DNA of 64,000 nt from Solihabitans fulvus (GCF_008386585.1 NZ_VUOB01000053.1:1-64000), one strand, 5' to 3'; positions 17,717-26,316 are shown, counted from the first letter of the stretch. The notes: generated by a model not told the origin, from the sequence alone. Made by a program: numbers and translations.

Positions 17717-18759
17717 CAGAATTCCTTTCGGAGCTCGGCCAGCCGGTGCAGCCCGGCCAGCACCTCGTCGAGGCCGAGGCCGAAGTCGATGAAGCAGGCG
17801 ATCTCGTCGACGCCGAGGTCGCGCAGGTCGGCGAGCGACTTGCGGCACGTCTCGGCGGAGCCGAGCAGCGCGCCCCAGGTGAGATAGCGGCGGAACGCGA
17901 ACTCGGCGAGCAGCGAGGTCTGCTCGTCGGTCAGCTCGGCGGTACGCTTGTCGGCCGACTTGTTCGCGCTGGTCTGCCGCACATAGGACTTGAGGTACGT
18001 CGTGAGCGGCGCGGCGGCCAGCCGCTGCGCCTGCTCGTCGTCGACGCCGACATAGGTGTGCGCCATCAACGTGACCCGGCCGTTCGGCCCGGTGCCATGT
18101 TGGTCGGGGGCCGTCGCGCAGGCCGTCCGGTAGATCGCGATCTTCTCGGCGAGCTCGTCGCGGCTCTGCCCGACGGTCGCGCCGAGCACACCGGTCCGCA
18201 GCCGGCCAGCGGCCTCCCACGTCGCCGGGTTGCCGGAGGTGGTCATCCACAGCGGCAGGGTTTCCTGCACGGGCCGCGGCTGCGGCAGCACCCTGGCCAT
18301 CGCGCCGGTCCCGTCGGGGAACTCCTCGGACTCGCCGGCCCAGAGCCGGCGCAGCAGTGGGATGTCGCGCAGCATCCGCTCCCGGCGGTCGGCGTAGGTG
18401 TCGGGGGAGAGGACGAAGTCGGCCGAGTGCCAGCCGGTCGCCACCGACAGCCCGACCCTGCCGTGCGACAGGTTGTCCACGACCGCCCAGTCCTCGGCGA
18501 CCCGCAGCGGATGGTGCAGCGGCAGCACGACGCTGCCGGCCCGGATGCCGATCCGTTCGGTGGCGACGGCGAGCGCGGCGCTGAGCACCGGCGGACTGGG
18601 GAAGACCTGCCCGACCTGCTGGAAGTGCCGCTCCGGCGTCCACACCGCGTGGAAGCCGAGCCGGTCGGCGGTGCGCGCGATGGTCAGGATGTCGTCGTAG
18701 GTCTGCGAATGCCGGGCGTCGCCGGCATCAGCACCGAAGAACATCACGCTGAGGTCCAC
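17716..18759 (-). CDS. Luciferase-like flavin monooxygenase in the NRPS operon
   Basis: 347-aa bacterial-luciferase-fold (LLM) protein of the type often found in or beside NRPS/PKS lines. N-terminal SVMFFGADAGD, AVWTPERHF, SVVLPLHHPLRVAEDWAVVDNLS and GLSVATGWH are typical flavin/TIM-barrel blocks of that family. It presumably uses reduced flavin to oxygenate a carrier-bound or free intermediate; the substrate cannot be read. The start is GTG at 18759, which follows a strong AGGAGG six bases upstream and lies inside the last 16 bp of the A-T-C-T gene, so the two are translationally coupled. Here it is a stand-alone enzyme between two synthetases, exactly after the module that lacks an adenylation domain, so it may act on that carrier. 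Confidence 0.9.
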   Translation of the reverse strand: MDLSVMFFGADAGDARHSQTYDDILTIARTADRLGFHAVWTPERHFQQVGQVFPSPPVLSAALAVATERIGIRAGSVVLPLHHPLRVAEDWAVVDNLSHGRVGLSVATGWHSADFVLSPDTYADRRERMLRDIPLLRRLWAGESEEFPDGTGAMARVLPQPRPVQETLPLWMTTSGNPATWEAAGRLRTGVLGATVGQSRDELAEKIAIYRTACATAPDQHGTGPNGRVTLMAHTYVGVDDEQAQRLAAAPLTTYLKSYVRQTSANKSADKRTAELTDEQTSLLAEFAFRRYLTWGALLGSAETCRKSLADLRDLGVDEIACFIDFGLGLDEVLAGLHRLAELRKEF

Positions 18760-21700
18760 GGCGCCTCCTCCTGTCGTGCTGCGGGCTGCTGGCGAGGCAC
18801 GCGCGCCCGCCGGGGAATCGGCGTCGCCGCCGCGGTGTCGCCGCCGGCCGCCAGCGCGGCGGCCAGTTGCGCGACGGTCGGCGCGGCCAGGAACTGCGCC
18901 GCGGTCGCCGTGCCGCCGTACTCGGTGGTGAGCCTGGCGACGACGCGCACCGCGCGCAGCGAGTTGCCGCCGAGCATGAAGAAGTCGTCGTGCACGCCGA
19001 CCGAGTCGACGCCGAGGACGGCGGTCCACACCTCGGCGACGCGCCGCTCCAGCTCCGTGCGCGGGGCGATGGCCGCATGCTGTTGCGGCGCCTCGATCTC
19101 GGCGGTCGGCAGGCGCGGCGGCTCGACCAGGCCCAGCCGGGACAGCGGAAGGTCGGGATCGGCGACGGCCGAGGTCAGGGCGCGCACGAGGGCGTCGGCG
19201 TGCCACTCGACGAGGTCGCGCTCCAGCGCCCCCGTCCGGTACTCCAGGGTGACCGCGAGCCCCTGCGGGTCGCCGTCCGGGCCGTAGTCGTCCAGCACGT
19301 CGACGAGCAGGTCGAACCGCGCGGCGCCGGTGCGCACCACCTCCACCCGCGACTCGACGCCGGCCAGGTCCAGCCGCGCCCAGGCATTGTTCTGCAACGC
19401 CAACACCACGTCGGTGAACGGCTGCCGCCCCGGTCGGCGCGGCGGGTTGACCGCGTCGACGACCTCCTCGAACGGCACGTCCTGGTGGTCGAAGGCGGCC
19501 AGGTCGGTGTCGCGGACCGCGGCGAGCAGCTCGCGCACGGTCGGGTCGGCGGACGTGTCGGCGCGCAGCACCAGCAGGTTGACGAAGAACCCGACCACAT
19601 CGTCCACGGTCCCGTCGGTGCCGCGCCCGGCCACCGGCGCGGCGACGGCGGTGTCCGCCCCGGCCCCGGCGTGCGCGAGCACGGCGGCCAATGCCGTGTG
19701 CAGCACCATGAACAGCGTCGCGCCGTGTTCGCGGCCGAGCGCGACGAGCCCGGCGTGGGTGGCGGCGTCCAGCCGCCGCACCACGACGTCGGCGTCCGGC
19801 AGCCCGGTGTCGTCGGCGCGGCGGGCCAGCAGGGGAGCCCGCGTGCCGGCCAGAACCCTTGTCCAGTAGGCGAGTTGGCGTTCCCGCAGCGCGGCCGGTC
19901 GCTGCCGCTGCCTGGCGGCGTGCTCGGCGTACCCCACGGCCAGCGGCGGCGGCGTCTGGCCCGCGTACGCGAGCGACAGGTCGCGGAACAGCGGCGGCAG
20001 CGACCAGCCGTCGGCGGCGATGTGGTGCATCACCAGCAGCAGGGCGTGCTCGTCCGGCCGTTCCGCCACGGTGAACAGCACGCCGAGGATCAGCGGTCCG
20101 CCGCCGAGGTCGAACCGGTGCCGGGCCGCCGCGCGGATCCGGTTTTCCAGGTCATCGGCGGCCACCACGGCGTGCTCGAACCCCGGCCGCACGGTGTCGA
20201 CGGCCAGCACGCGCGGCACTGGCGCGCCGTCGACCTCGTCGAAGACGGTGCGCAACGGCTCGTGCCGCGCCACGACCTCGCCGAGCGCGGCGGCCATCGC
20301 GTCGGCGTCGACGGCGCCGCGCAACCGCGCCACCATCGGCAGGTTGTAGGCGACACCCGCGTCGGTCCGGTCCAGGAACCAGAGCCTGCGCTGGGCGGGG
20401 GAGACCTCGCCCGCCGCGCCGCGATCGTCGGCCGAGGCAGGCTCGGCCGGGACCGCCATGGCCTGCGCGACCCGGACCGAAAGCGTCGCGGGTGTCGGCG
20501 CCTCGAAGAGCGCGCGGACCTCGATCTCGGCCCCGAACACCGCGTGGATCCGCCCGAGCAGCTTCGCGACCAGCAGGGAATGTCCGCCAAGGGCAAGGAA
20601 GTTGTCCTCGACGCCGACGGACTCCCTGCCGAGCACCTCGGCGAACAGCCCGCAGAGCGTCTGCTCCGTCTCGCCGGCCGCCGCTCTGCCGTCGACGCCC
20701 CGCGTCGCCTGCGGGGCCGGCAGCGCGGCGCGGTCGAGCTTTCCGTTCGCCAGCAAGGGAAGCGCGTCCAGCGTCACGAACGCGCCGGGCACCAGATAGT
20801 CGGCCAGCGCGTCCGTCGCGTATCCGCGCAGCTCCCGTTCGTCGTAGCCGTCCCGCGCGACCACGTAGGCGACGAGCCCCCGCTCACCAGCGTCGTCCTC
20901 GGCCGCGACGACGGCGACCCGCGCCACGCGCGGGTGCCGCGCCAGCACGGTCTCGACCTCGCCGGGTTCCACCCGGAAGCCCCGGATCTTGACCTGGGCG
21001 TCGGCCCGCCCGAGGAACTCCAGCACGCCGTCCGCGCGCCGCCGCACCAGGTCCCCGGTGCGGTACATCCGTTCGCCCGGCTTGCCCCAGGGATCGGCGA
21101 GGAAGCGCTCGGCGGTGAGCCCAGGCTGTCCGGCGTAACCCGTGGCGATGCCGGCCCCCGACGCGTACAGCTCGCCGGTCACGCCGTCGGCGACGGGCCG
21201 CAGCCGCTCGTCGAGGACGTGCACCCGCTTGCCCGCCAACGGTTGCCCGATCGGCACCGGCCCGCCGTCGGCGACGGTGTGCTCGTCAACGTGGTGCACG
21301 GTCAGGAAGACCGTGCCCTCCACGGGCCCGTATCCGTTGCTGAGCCGCAGGTCCGGCCACCGCAGCAACGCGCGGGCCGCGTGCACGGGGGACAGCGCCT
21401 CGCCGCCGACGAGGAGTTCCCGCACGCCGTCGATGGCGCGCGGGTACTCGTCCACGATCACGTTGAACAGGCTGCTGGACAGGTACATCGAGGTGATGCC
21501 GTGCTCGGCGACGAGCCGCCCCATCACCGTCGGGTCCGGTCGCTGGCCGGGATGCAGCACGCAGGTCCCGCCGCCGAGCAGCGGTCCCCACAGTTCGAGG
21601 GCGAACGCGTCCCAGGACACCGGCGCGCACTGCAACCACACCGCGCCGGCGCCGAAGCTGGCGAAGTCCTGTCCCGTCAAGGTCGCGGTGATCGCGTGGT

Positions 21701-22196
21701 GGGACGCCACGATGCCCTTGGGGCGCCCGGTCGATCCCGAGGTGAACATGACGCAGGCAGCGTCGTCCGCGCTGCCCGGGATCGCGTCAAGGCACGGCGT
21801 CGCGTCCGCGTCCGCGACGCGGATCGCGGCCCAGTCGCCTACCAGGTCCGCGCCGGGCCCGGCGACGACGACCCGAACCCGCGCGTCCTCGGCCATCCCG
21901 CGCAGCCGCGCGGCGGGCAGGTCGGGGTCGAGCATCACGTAGCCCGCGCCGGCCCTCAGCGTGCCGAGCACGGCGACGACCAGGTCGGTCGAGCGTTCGA
22001 GGTAGACGCCGACCAGGGCGCCCCGGCCGACCCCGCGACCGGCCAGCAGCCCGGCGAACCGCCCGGCCCGCGTGTCCAGTTCGCGGTAGCTCAACCGCTC
22101 GTCGCCGAACACCAGCGCGGTGTTCTCCGGCGCGCGCAGCACCTGCTCCGCGAACCGTTCGTGCACAAGGGAGAACGGGTTGGTCGGCACGGTCAT
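18744..22196 (-). CDS. NRPS A-T-C-T (loading module plus C-T lacking an A domain)
   Basis: 1150-aa synthetase. It starts directly with an A domain (SYRELD, FTSGSTGRPKG near residue 160, NGYGPVE, ANGKLDR) and so looks like the initiation module. T1 is LGGHSLL (Ser about 538). The C domain has HHIAADG near 721 and ends near 1000. Only about 50 residues later comes a second carrier, LGGNSLRA (about 1075), so no A domain lies between C and T2. T2 must be loaded in trans, or by an A domain of another protein, or act as a waiting station for oxidation. A1 specificity positions read D-A-L-Y-L-G-G-V-F-K, somewhat like aliphatic codes; low confidence. The ATG at 22196 overlaps the exporter stop (ATGA). 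Confidence 0.93.
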   Translation of the reverse strand: MTVPTNPFSLVHERFAEQVLRAPENTALVFGDERLSYRELDTRAGRFAGLLAGRGVGRGALVGVYLERSTDLVVAVLGTLRAGAGYVMLDPDLPAARLRGMAEDARVRVVVAGPGADLVGDWAAIRVADADATPCLDAIPGSADDAACVMFTSGSTGRPKGIVASHHAITATLTGQDFASFGAGAVWLQCAPVSWDAFALELWGPLLGGGTCVLHPGQRPDPTVMGRLVAEHGITSMYLSSSLFNVIVDEYPRAIDGVRELLVGGEALSPVHAARALLRWPDLRLSNGYGPVEGTVFLTVHHVDEHTVADGGPVPIGQPLAGKRVHVLDERLRPVADGVTGELYASGAGIATGYAGQPGLTAERFLADPWGKPGERMYRTGDLVRRRADGVLEFLGRADAQVKIRGFRVEPGEVETVLARHPRVARVAVVAAEDDAGERGLVAYVVARDGYDERELRGYATDALADYLVPGAFVTLDALPLLANGKLDRAALPAPQATRGVDGRAAAGETEQTLCGLFAEVLGRESVGVEDNFLALGGHSLLVAKLLGRIHAVFGAEIEVRALFEAPTPATLSVRVAQAMAVPAEPASADDRGAAGEVSPAQRRLWFLDRTDAGVAYNLPMVARLRGAVDADAMAAALGEVVARHEPLRTVFDEVDGAPVPRVLAVDTVRPGFEHAVVAADDLENRIRAAARHRFDLGGGPLILGVLFTVAERPDEHALLLVMHHIAADGWSLPPLFRDLSLAYAGQTPPPLAVGYAEHAARQRQRPAALRERQLAYWTRVLAGTRAPLLARRADDTGLPDADVVVRRLDAATHAGLVALGREHGATLFMVLHTALAAVLAHAGAGADTAVAAPVAGRGTDGTVDDVVGFFVNLLVLRADTSADPTVRELLAAVRDTDLAAFDHQDVPFEEVVDAVNPPRRPGRQPFTDVVLALQNNAWARLDLAGVESRVEVVRTGAARFDLLVDVLDDYGPDGDPQGLAVTLEYRTGALERDLVEWHADALVRALTSAVADPDLPLSRLGLVEPPRLPTAEIEAPQQHAAIAPRTELERRVAEVWTAVLGVDSVGVHDDFFMLGGNSLRAVRVVARLTTEYGGTATAAQFLAAPTVAQLAAALAAGGDTAAATPIPRRARVPRQQPAARQEEAPWTSA

Positions 22197-23560
22197 CCCT
22201 CCAGATCGGGCAGCAGCGTGTCGATATCGCGCACGGAGCGCCTGGCGAGTCCCCACAGCGCGACGGCGATGCCGCACAGGCCGGCGATGAGCAACATGGC
22301 GGCCATGCCGCTGCCCGGCCGGTTGCCGAGCAACGGCCCCAGCACGACGAACACCCCGGTGCCCGCGCTGGCCTGTGGTTCGAAGACGTGGTCGGCGAGC
22401 GGCCCGGAGACCGCCGTAGCCAGCGGCACGGAGATCTGTGACAGGAACATGACCGCGCCGAACACCCGGCCCTGCCATTCCTGCGGCACCTTGGTCTGCA
22501 CGATCGACTGCATCGAGCCGTTGATGACGGGCATGATCAGCGCCCCGACGAGGATCGCGGCGCACCATCCGACGACCCCGCCAGCCAGCGCCATCGCCAC
22601 CTGGGCGGACAGGCACATGCCGATGATCGCGGTCATCATGCCTCGGCCCCGGTTGCGCGGCCCGCCCCAGGCGGCCATGAGGAGGCCGCCGGCGACACCG
22701 CCGATCCCGATGGCGGTGTTGACGCTGGCGAGCGCGGCGGTGTTGTTGCCGGTCCTGGTGAGCACCATCGGCTGCACGGCGGCGAACCCGAAGATCATCA
22801 CTAGGTTGACGACGCAGAAGGTCAGAATCAGGTCGCGCAGGCTCGGCTGCGTGAACAGGTACCGCAGGCCGGCGACGGCCTCGGCCGCGATCTTCTTGCG
22901 TGGCCCCGCTTCGTCCTTCTTCCTGACCTCGTCGCCCTTGAACCGCACGACGCGGATGGCGACGAGGGCGAGCACGAAGCTGATCAGGTCGACGGCGAGG
23001 ATGACGCCGATCCCGGACAGGGCGATCAGGACGCCGCCGAGCGCTGGCCCGCAGATGTCCGCCGTGCTCTTGGCTGAGGCCAGCAGTCCGTTGGCGCGCT
23101 GGAGCTGGTCCTTGCGCACGAGCATCGGCACGCTGGAGGCCATGGCCGGGTACTGGAACGCCGCGGCCGCGCCGAGTAGTGCGACGGCCGGGTAGACCTG
23201 CCATGACTCCAGGCCGCCGCCGGCGAACTGGAGGATGGCGAGCAGTCCCACGATGACCAGCCCGCCGGTGTCGGCGAACTGGAGCGCGGCCCGTTTGCTG
23301 ACCCGGTCGATGACGGCGCCGGCCACCGGGCTGAGCAGCACCTGCGGCAGCAGCGCGCACAGCGAGAGCGTGGTGACGGCGGTGGCCCGCTCACCTGCGG
23401 ACCACGCCTCGATGATGAAGGCGAACCGCAGCACGGAGTTGCCGACGAGCGACACCACGTGCCCGCCCCAGATGAGCGAGAAGCCGCCCATTCCGGCGAA
23501 GCGGCCAGGACGCGGGGCCTGTGGTTCCGTGTCGTCGGGCGTAGGTAAGGACTTGCGCAT
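22193..23560 (-). CDS. MFS exporter, first gene of the NRPS operon
   Basis: 455-aa major facilitator with about 12 hydrophobic segments, beginning FSLIWGGHVVSLVGNSVLRF and including the cytoplasmic loop RVSKRAALQFADTGG. It resembles actinobacterial drug/siderophore exporters of the enterobactin-exporter type. It is probably the export and self-protection pump for the NRPS product. The ATG at 23560 (MRKSLPTPDD) was chosen because homology begins about 25 residues later and upstream in-frame codons are basic and Pro-rich, as expected of non-coding GC-rich DNA. The ribosome-binding site is weak (AAGGGA about 13 nt upstream), so a nearby alternative start is possible. Its stop overlaps the first synthetase gene, making it the promoter-proximal gene. 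Confidence 0.9.
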   Translation of the reverse strand: MRKSLPTPDDTEPQAPRPGRFAGMGGFSLIWGGHVVSLVGNSVLRFAFIIEAWSAGERATAVTTLSLCALLPQVLLSPVAGAVIDRVSKRAALQFADTGGLVIVGLLAILQFAGGGLESWQVYPAVALLGAAAAFQYPAMASSVPMLVRKDQLQRANGLLASAKSTADICGPALGGVLIALSGIGVILAVDLISFVLALVAIRVVRFKGDEVRKKDEAGPRKKIAAEAVAGLRYLFTQPSLRDLILTFCVVNLVMIFGFAAVQPMVLTRTGNNTAALASVNTAIGIGGVAGGLLMAAWGGPRNRGRGMMTAIIGMCLSAQVAMALAGGVVGWCAAILVGALIMPVINGSMQSIVQTKVPQEWQGRVFGAVMFLSQISVPLATAVSGPLADHVFEPQASAGTGVFVVLGPLLGNRPGSGMAAMLLIAGLCGIAVALWGLARRSVRDIDTLLPDLEG

Positions 23561-23889
23561 GAATACCCAGGCGTCCCTTCGATGCTGATCACCGATCGGT
23601 CCGGCGCGGCGGGCTCGAGCACGCGGCCGCGCGCGGCGCCCTCGCCGGCGATGTGCGGTTCGTGTGCCGCGCTCAGGACACGCGGGCGTGCGGAACGGCC
23701 GTTCTTCGCGTGGTCGCGCGGGCGGGCACTGGCCGGCGGCCGTGAGCGGAATCGGTATAGATCTTGACAAACCCCGGGATATTCACCTTGAGCGGGAAGT
23801 GGTCGACACCGGTTCGTCGTCGCATAAAATGCGCATACCTACTGCTCATCCCCCATGGTCGAACACCTGTAACTCATTCCTGTATCAGG

Positions 23890-23899
23890 TGTGATCACA
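23890..23899. promoter_or_regulatory. Palindrome TGTGATCACA
   Basis: Perfect 10-bp palindrome in the divergent region. A related partial copy, TGTGATCA, lies at 23943-23950. The half-site is the same as in the CRP-type site at 23968, so the three may form one operator array, though the spacing here (no central gap) does not fit CRP and could suit a GntR-like protein. Confidence 0.45.
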
Positions 23900-23967
23900 T
23901 CGTTGCCCCCACGGACCTGTTTATCATGAGTATTGTCCGGGTTGTGATCATGTCAACCCCGCAGAGG

Positions 23968-23983
23968 TGTGATGGAGATCACA
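23968..23983. promoter_or_regulatory. Perfect CRP/FNR-family consensus site TGTGA-N6-TCACA
   Basis: TGTGATGGAGATCACA is a full match to the TGTGA-N6-TCACA palindrome bound by CRP, corynebacterial GlxR and mycobacterial CRP. It is 139 bp upstream of the MbtH start and 408 bp upstream of the exporter start. Actinomycete Crp is known to control secondary metabolism, so control of this cluster is a reasonable inference; binding is untested. Confidence 0.6.
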
Positions 23984-24035
23984 GTAGCGCAATCTGGCGG
24001 TCACCTGAGATGATCAAGGAAATGTGCTTGCATGC

Positions 24036-24064
24036 TTGAAAAGTAACCAAGATCCGAATAGCGT
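24036..24064 (+). promoter_or_regulatory. Sigma70-like promoter for the MbtH gene
   Basis: TTGAAA at 24036-24041, 17 bp, then TAGCGT at 24059-24064, about 57 bp ahead of the MbtH ATG. Position, spacing and local A/T richness fit a housekeeping-sigma promoter. The CRP-type site lies 52 bp upstream of the -35, a placement that suits activation. Confidence 0.4.
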
Positions 24065-24121
24065 TCGAATTCAACTTTGTCTCGTCGTGTTCAAGTCACG
24101 GAGCGCAGTGGGGGAGAACCG

Positions 24122-24340
24122 ATGACCAACCCGTTCGACGACGACAGCGGCACTTTCCTGGTCCTGCGCAACGAAGAGGGACAACACTCGCTGTGGCCGT
24201 CCTTCGTCGACGTGCCCGCAGGTTGGCGCACCGTGCACGGTGCGGGCAGCAGGCAGGAGTGCCTCGACTACGTCAACGAGCACTGGACCGACATGCGGCC
24301 GGCCAGCCTTGTCGAGGCGATGGACGGCACCACCGCGTAG
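24122..24340 (+). CDS. MbtH-like protein, NRPS adenylation partner
   Basis: 72-aa MbtH-family protein that binds NRPS adenylation domains and aids their folding and activity. All family marks are present: NPFDDD, FLVLRNEEGQHSLWP, PAGW, CLDYVNEHWTDMRP and SL. The ATG at 24122 follows a GGGGGAG ribosome-binding site at good spacing and gives the normal family length; a start 15 codons upstream would add unrelated residues. It is divergent from the synthetase operon, with 561 bp between. It is the only MbtH gene in the window and so probably serves the four A domains of the cluster. Confidence 0.96.
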   Translation: MTNPFDDDSGTFLVLRNEEGQHSLWPSFVDVPAGWRTVHGAGSRQECLDYVNEHWTDMRPASLVEAMDGTTA

Positions 24341-24633
24341 CGGCCGCCACGCGGCGGAAAATCGATCGTCGGCGCGTCGCGGCTCGGCGGTCCGGGCCGT
24401 CGGGCGCCTTCTTCGGAATCGATGTCAAAATATCTTTTGTTCGACGATGTTTCCGCGGTGACTCGATTCGTCGAGCCGGAGTCGTGAAACGGCCGTCCCG
24501 CTGTGTGACGTCGCCGCAGGATGTCGGGAGCCGATCACTCGTCGGGCATTGACGCACAGCGGGAACGGTCGGTTCGAATTGTCGCGGCCGCGCACCCGCT
24601 CCGTCGGCCGCGGCGCGCGTCCGGACCCGGGAC
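24341..24633. other. Convergent intergenic region
   Basis: 293 bp between the MbtH gene and the oppositely oriented SGNH hydrolase remnant. A short GC-rich imperfect hairpin lies right after the MbtH stop (about 24332-24353, CCGCGT paired with ACGCGG) and may help end transcription. I see no gene; it probably marks the right border of the biosynthetic cluster. Confidence 0.5.
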
Positions 24634-25468
24634 TCAGGACGTCAGGAACTCGACGACCGCGCGCACGATCGCGCGGTGACCGGTCGGCGTCGGGTGCACG
24701 CCGTCCTCGCCGAGCAGGTCCGTCGTGGACGGCGTGCCGAACACGGCGGTGAGGTCGACGACCGGCTCCTGGCGGGCCAGGATGGCCGCGCGGACGGCGG
24801 CGGCGTCGTCGGCCCGCCAGCGGCGACCGGTGTTCCGGTAGTTCGGGTACGCGCGTTCGCGCTCCTCGTCCACCGGCGGCGGCGTGATCCAGACCCAGGA
24901 GGCCTGCGTGCCCTCCTCGGCCATGCGCCGCGGTTCGGCCAGGTTCGCCGCCGTCTCCGGCGCGCTCACCAGGGGCGGTCGGCGGCGGGGGATTGGCGCC
25001 GCGCGTCGTTGGTGCCGATCATGCAGAGAATCCAGTCCGGCCTCGTCTCCAGCGTCGTCCCCATCGCGCGCAGCGCCTCGGTGGTCGTCTGGCCCGCGAC
25101 GGCCGCGTTGACCACCGTGATCCCGTCCCCGCCCCGGCGCAGCGCCAGCAGCTGCCGCAGAATCTCCAGCCAGGACTGGAGATCGTCGGTGGTGCTCTCG
25201 CCGATGGCGACCACGGTCGCGCCCGCGCGGAAGGGCAGCGCGTCGACCCTGGCGGCGAACGCCGGTCGGTGAGCAGGTCGCGCGCGGTCTCCTCGGTGTT
25301 CGCGGCGAAGCGGGCGAGCAGGTCGCGGTAGGTCTCGTCGTCGATGCCGTACACCGAGGCGAGGTTCGCGGGAGCCAGACCGGGCAGCCAGGGGTAGACC
25401 TTCTCCGGGTGCACGTTCTGGACCAGGCGAGCGATCATCGTGTCGTTCAGGTTCACCGGGTTCTCCAT
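24634..25468 (-). pseudogene. SGNH/GDSL hydrolase broken by two frameshifts
   Basis: Three consecutive reading frames together make one SGNH-family esterase of about 275 residues. Frame one (from ATG 25468) runs to about LLTDR near 25265. Homology then continues in another frame as AFAARVDALPFRAG and VVAIGESTTDDLQSW, with the block-I Ser, and MIGTNDARR, to a stop at 24966. A third frame continues SAPETAANLAEPRRMAEEG and ends with DGVHPTPTGH (block V Asp/His) and a stop at 24634. All catalytic blocks are present, so the breaks at about 25262 and about 24975 are recent inactivation or sequencing indels. Both lie in GC-rich runs, where indel errors occur. It follows the SDR gene by 13 bp, as if co-transcribed. 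Confidence 0.8.
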
Positions 25469-25481
25469 AGGGTTTGTCGGG

Positions 25482-26258
25482 TCAGCGGGTGACCAGGCCG
25501 CCTGCCACGTCGATCGTGACGCCGGTCAGCCAGGATGCGCTGTCGGAGGCGAGGAACAGCGCGGCCGAGGCGACGTCCAGCGACTCGCCCAGCCGCCGCA
25601 ACGGATGCGCGGCCGCGATCTGCTCCTGGACGTTCGCCGGGATCCGCGCCTGGTTGCGTTCGGTGCGGATCGCGGACGGCGCGACGCAGTTGATCCGGAC
25701 GCCCTGTGGGCCAAGCTCGATCGCGGCCTGTTGGGTCAGCATCACCACACCGGCCTTGGCGGCGGCGTAGGCGAGTGGGGCCTTGCCGGTCGGCTGGCGG
25801 GCCGCCGAGGAGGCCATGGTGATGACCGAGCCGCGGCCGCGCTCGATCATGCCGGGCAGAAAGGCTTGCAGGGTCAGGAATGTGGCGGTGAGATTGTCAT
25901 CGATCGCCGTGCGCCACTGCTGTTCGGTGATCTGGGTGATCGGTCCCGGCGCCGAGGTCGAGCCGCCGGCGAACGCGGCGAGCACGTCGACCGGTCCGAG
26001 CTCGGCCTCCGCTCGTGCCCTGGCCCGTGCCAGGTCGGCGGGGACGGTCGTGTCGGCGGCGACGCCGATCGCCGCGCCGCCGCCCGCCACGATGCCGTCG
26101 ACCACCTCGGCGATGGCCGCCTCGTCCCTGCCGAGGACCGCGACCTTCGCGCCGTTGCCGGCGAACAGGCGGGCGGTCGCCGCGCCGATGCCGCGCGAGC
26201 CGCCGGTGACGACGACCGTCCTGCCGGCCAGTTCGGGATAGTTCTGCATGCTGCTCAT
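25482..26258 (-). CDS. SDR-family oxidoreductase
   Basis: 258-aa short-chain dehydrogenase/reductase. The NAD(P)-binding motif is TGGSRGIG near residue 20, the catalytic region has MASSAARQ (Ser) and YAAAK (Tyr/Lys), and the C terminus ends TIDVAGGLVTR. VLGRDEA after the second strand suggests NADPH. The ATG at 26258 has GGAG six bases upstream; a second ATG three codons in is possible, and longer readings run into the divergent promoter. It is divergent from a TetR gene whose likely operator lies between, so it is probably the regulated target, with the SGNH remnant behind it. The substrate cannot be predicted. Confidence 0.9.
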   Translation of the reverse strand: MSSMQNYPELAGRTVVVTGGSRGIGAATARLFAGNGAKVAVLGRDEAAIAEVVDGIVAGGGAAIGVAADTTVPADLARARARAEAELGPVDVLAAFAGGSTSAPGPITQITEQQWRTAIDDNLTATFLTLQAFLPGMIERGRGSVITMASSAARQPTGKAPLAYAAAKAGVVMLTQQAAIELGPQGVRINCVAPSAIRTERNQARIPANVQEQIAAAHPLRRLGESLDVASAALFLASDSASWLTGVTIDVAGGLVTR

Positions 26259-26316
26259 GGCGATCTCCACGGTTGTCAGCTGGCACGAGTCGACTGGGCG
26301 ACCCCGGTGCGATATG

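Larger units (their letters stand above)
23561..24121. promoter_or_regulatory. Divergent control region between the NRPS operon and mbtH-like gene
   Basis: 561 bp without a gene, markedly A/T-richer than its surroundings from about 23760 to 24080. It contains GTGATC-centred palindromes (listed separately) and a sigma70-like promoter towards the MbtH gene. It is the only long gap next to the cluster and therefore the likely place where both directions are controlled. I could not fix a convincing -10/-35 for the leftward operon. Confidence 0.7.

Noticed and set aside
18867..23195. Plus-strand open frame of 1442 codons opposite the A-T-C-T synthetase and exporter
   Set aside because: Shadow of the real minus-strand genes: no recognisable domain, low-complexity Arg/Gly/Gln composition, no SD, and the minus strand has complete NRPS motifs.
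23..24340. Classical glycopeptide (vancomycin/teicoplanin) biosynthetic cluster
   Set aside because: No X domain, no multi-P450 set, no Hpg/Dpg or beta-hydroxytyrosine genes and too few modules in view. The part left of base 1 is unseen, so only the visible operon is judged.
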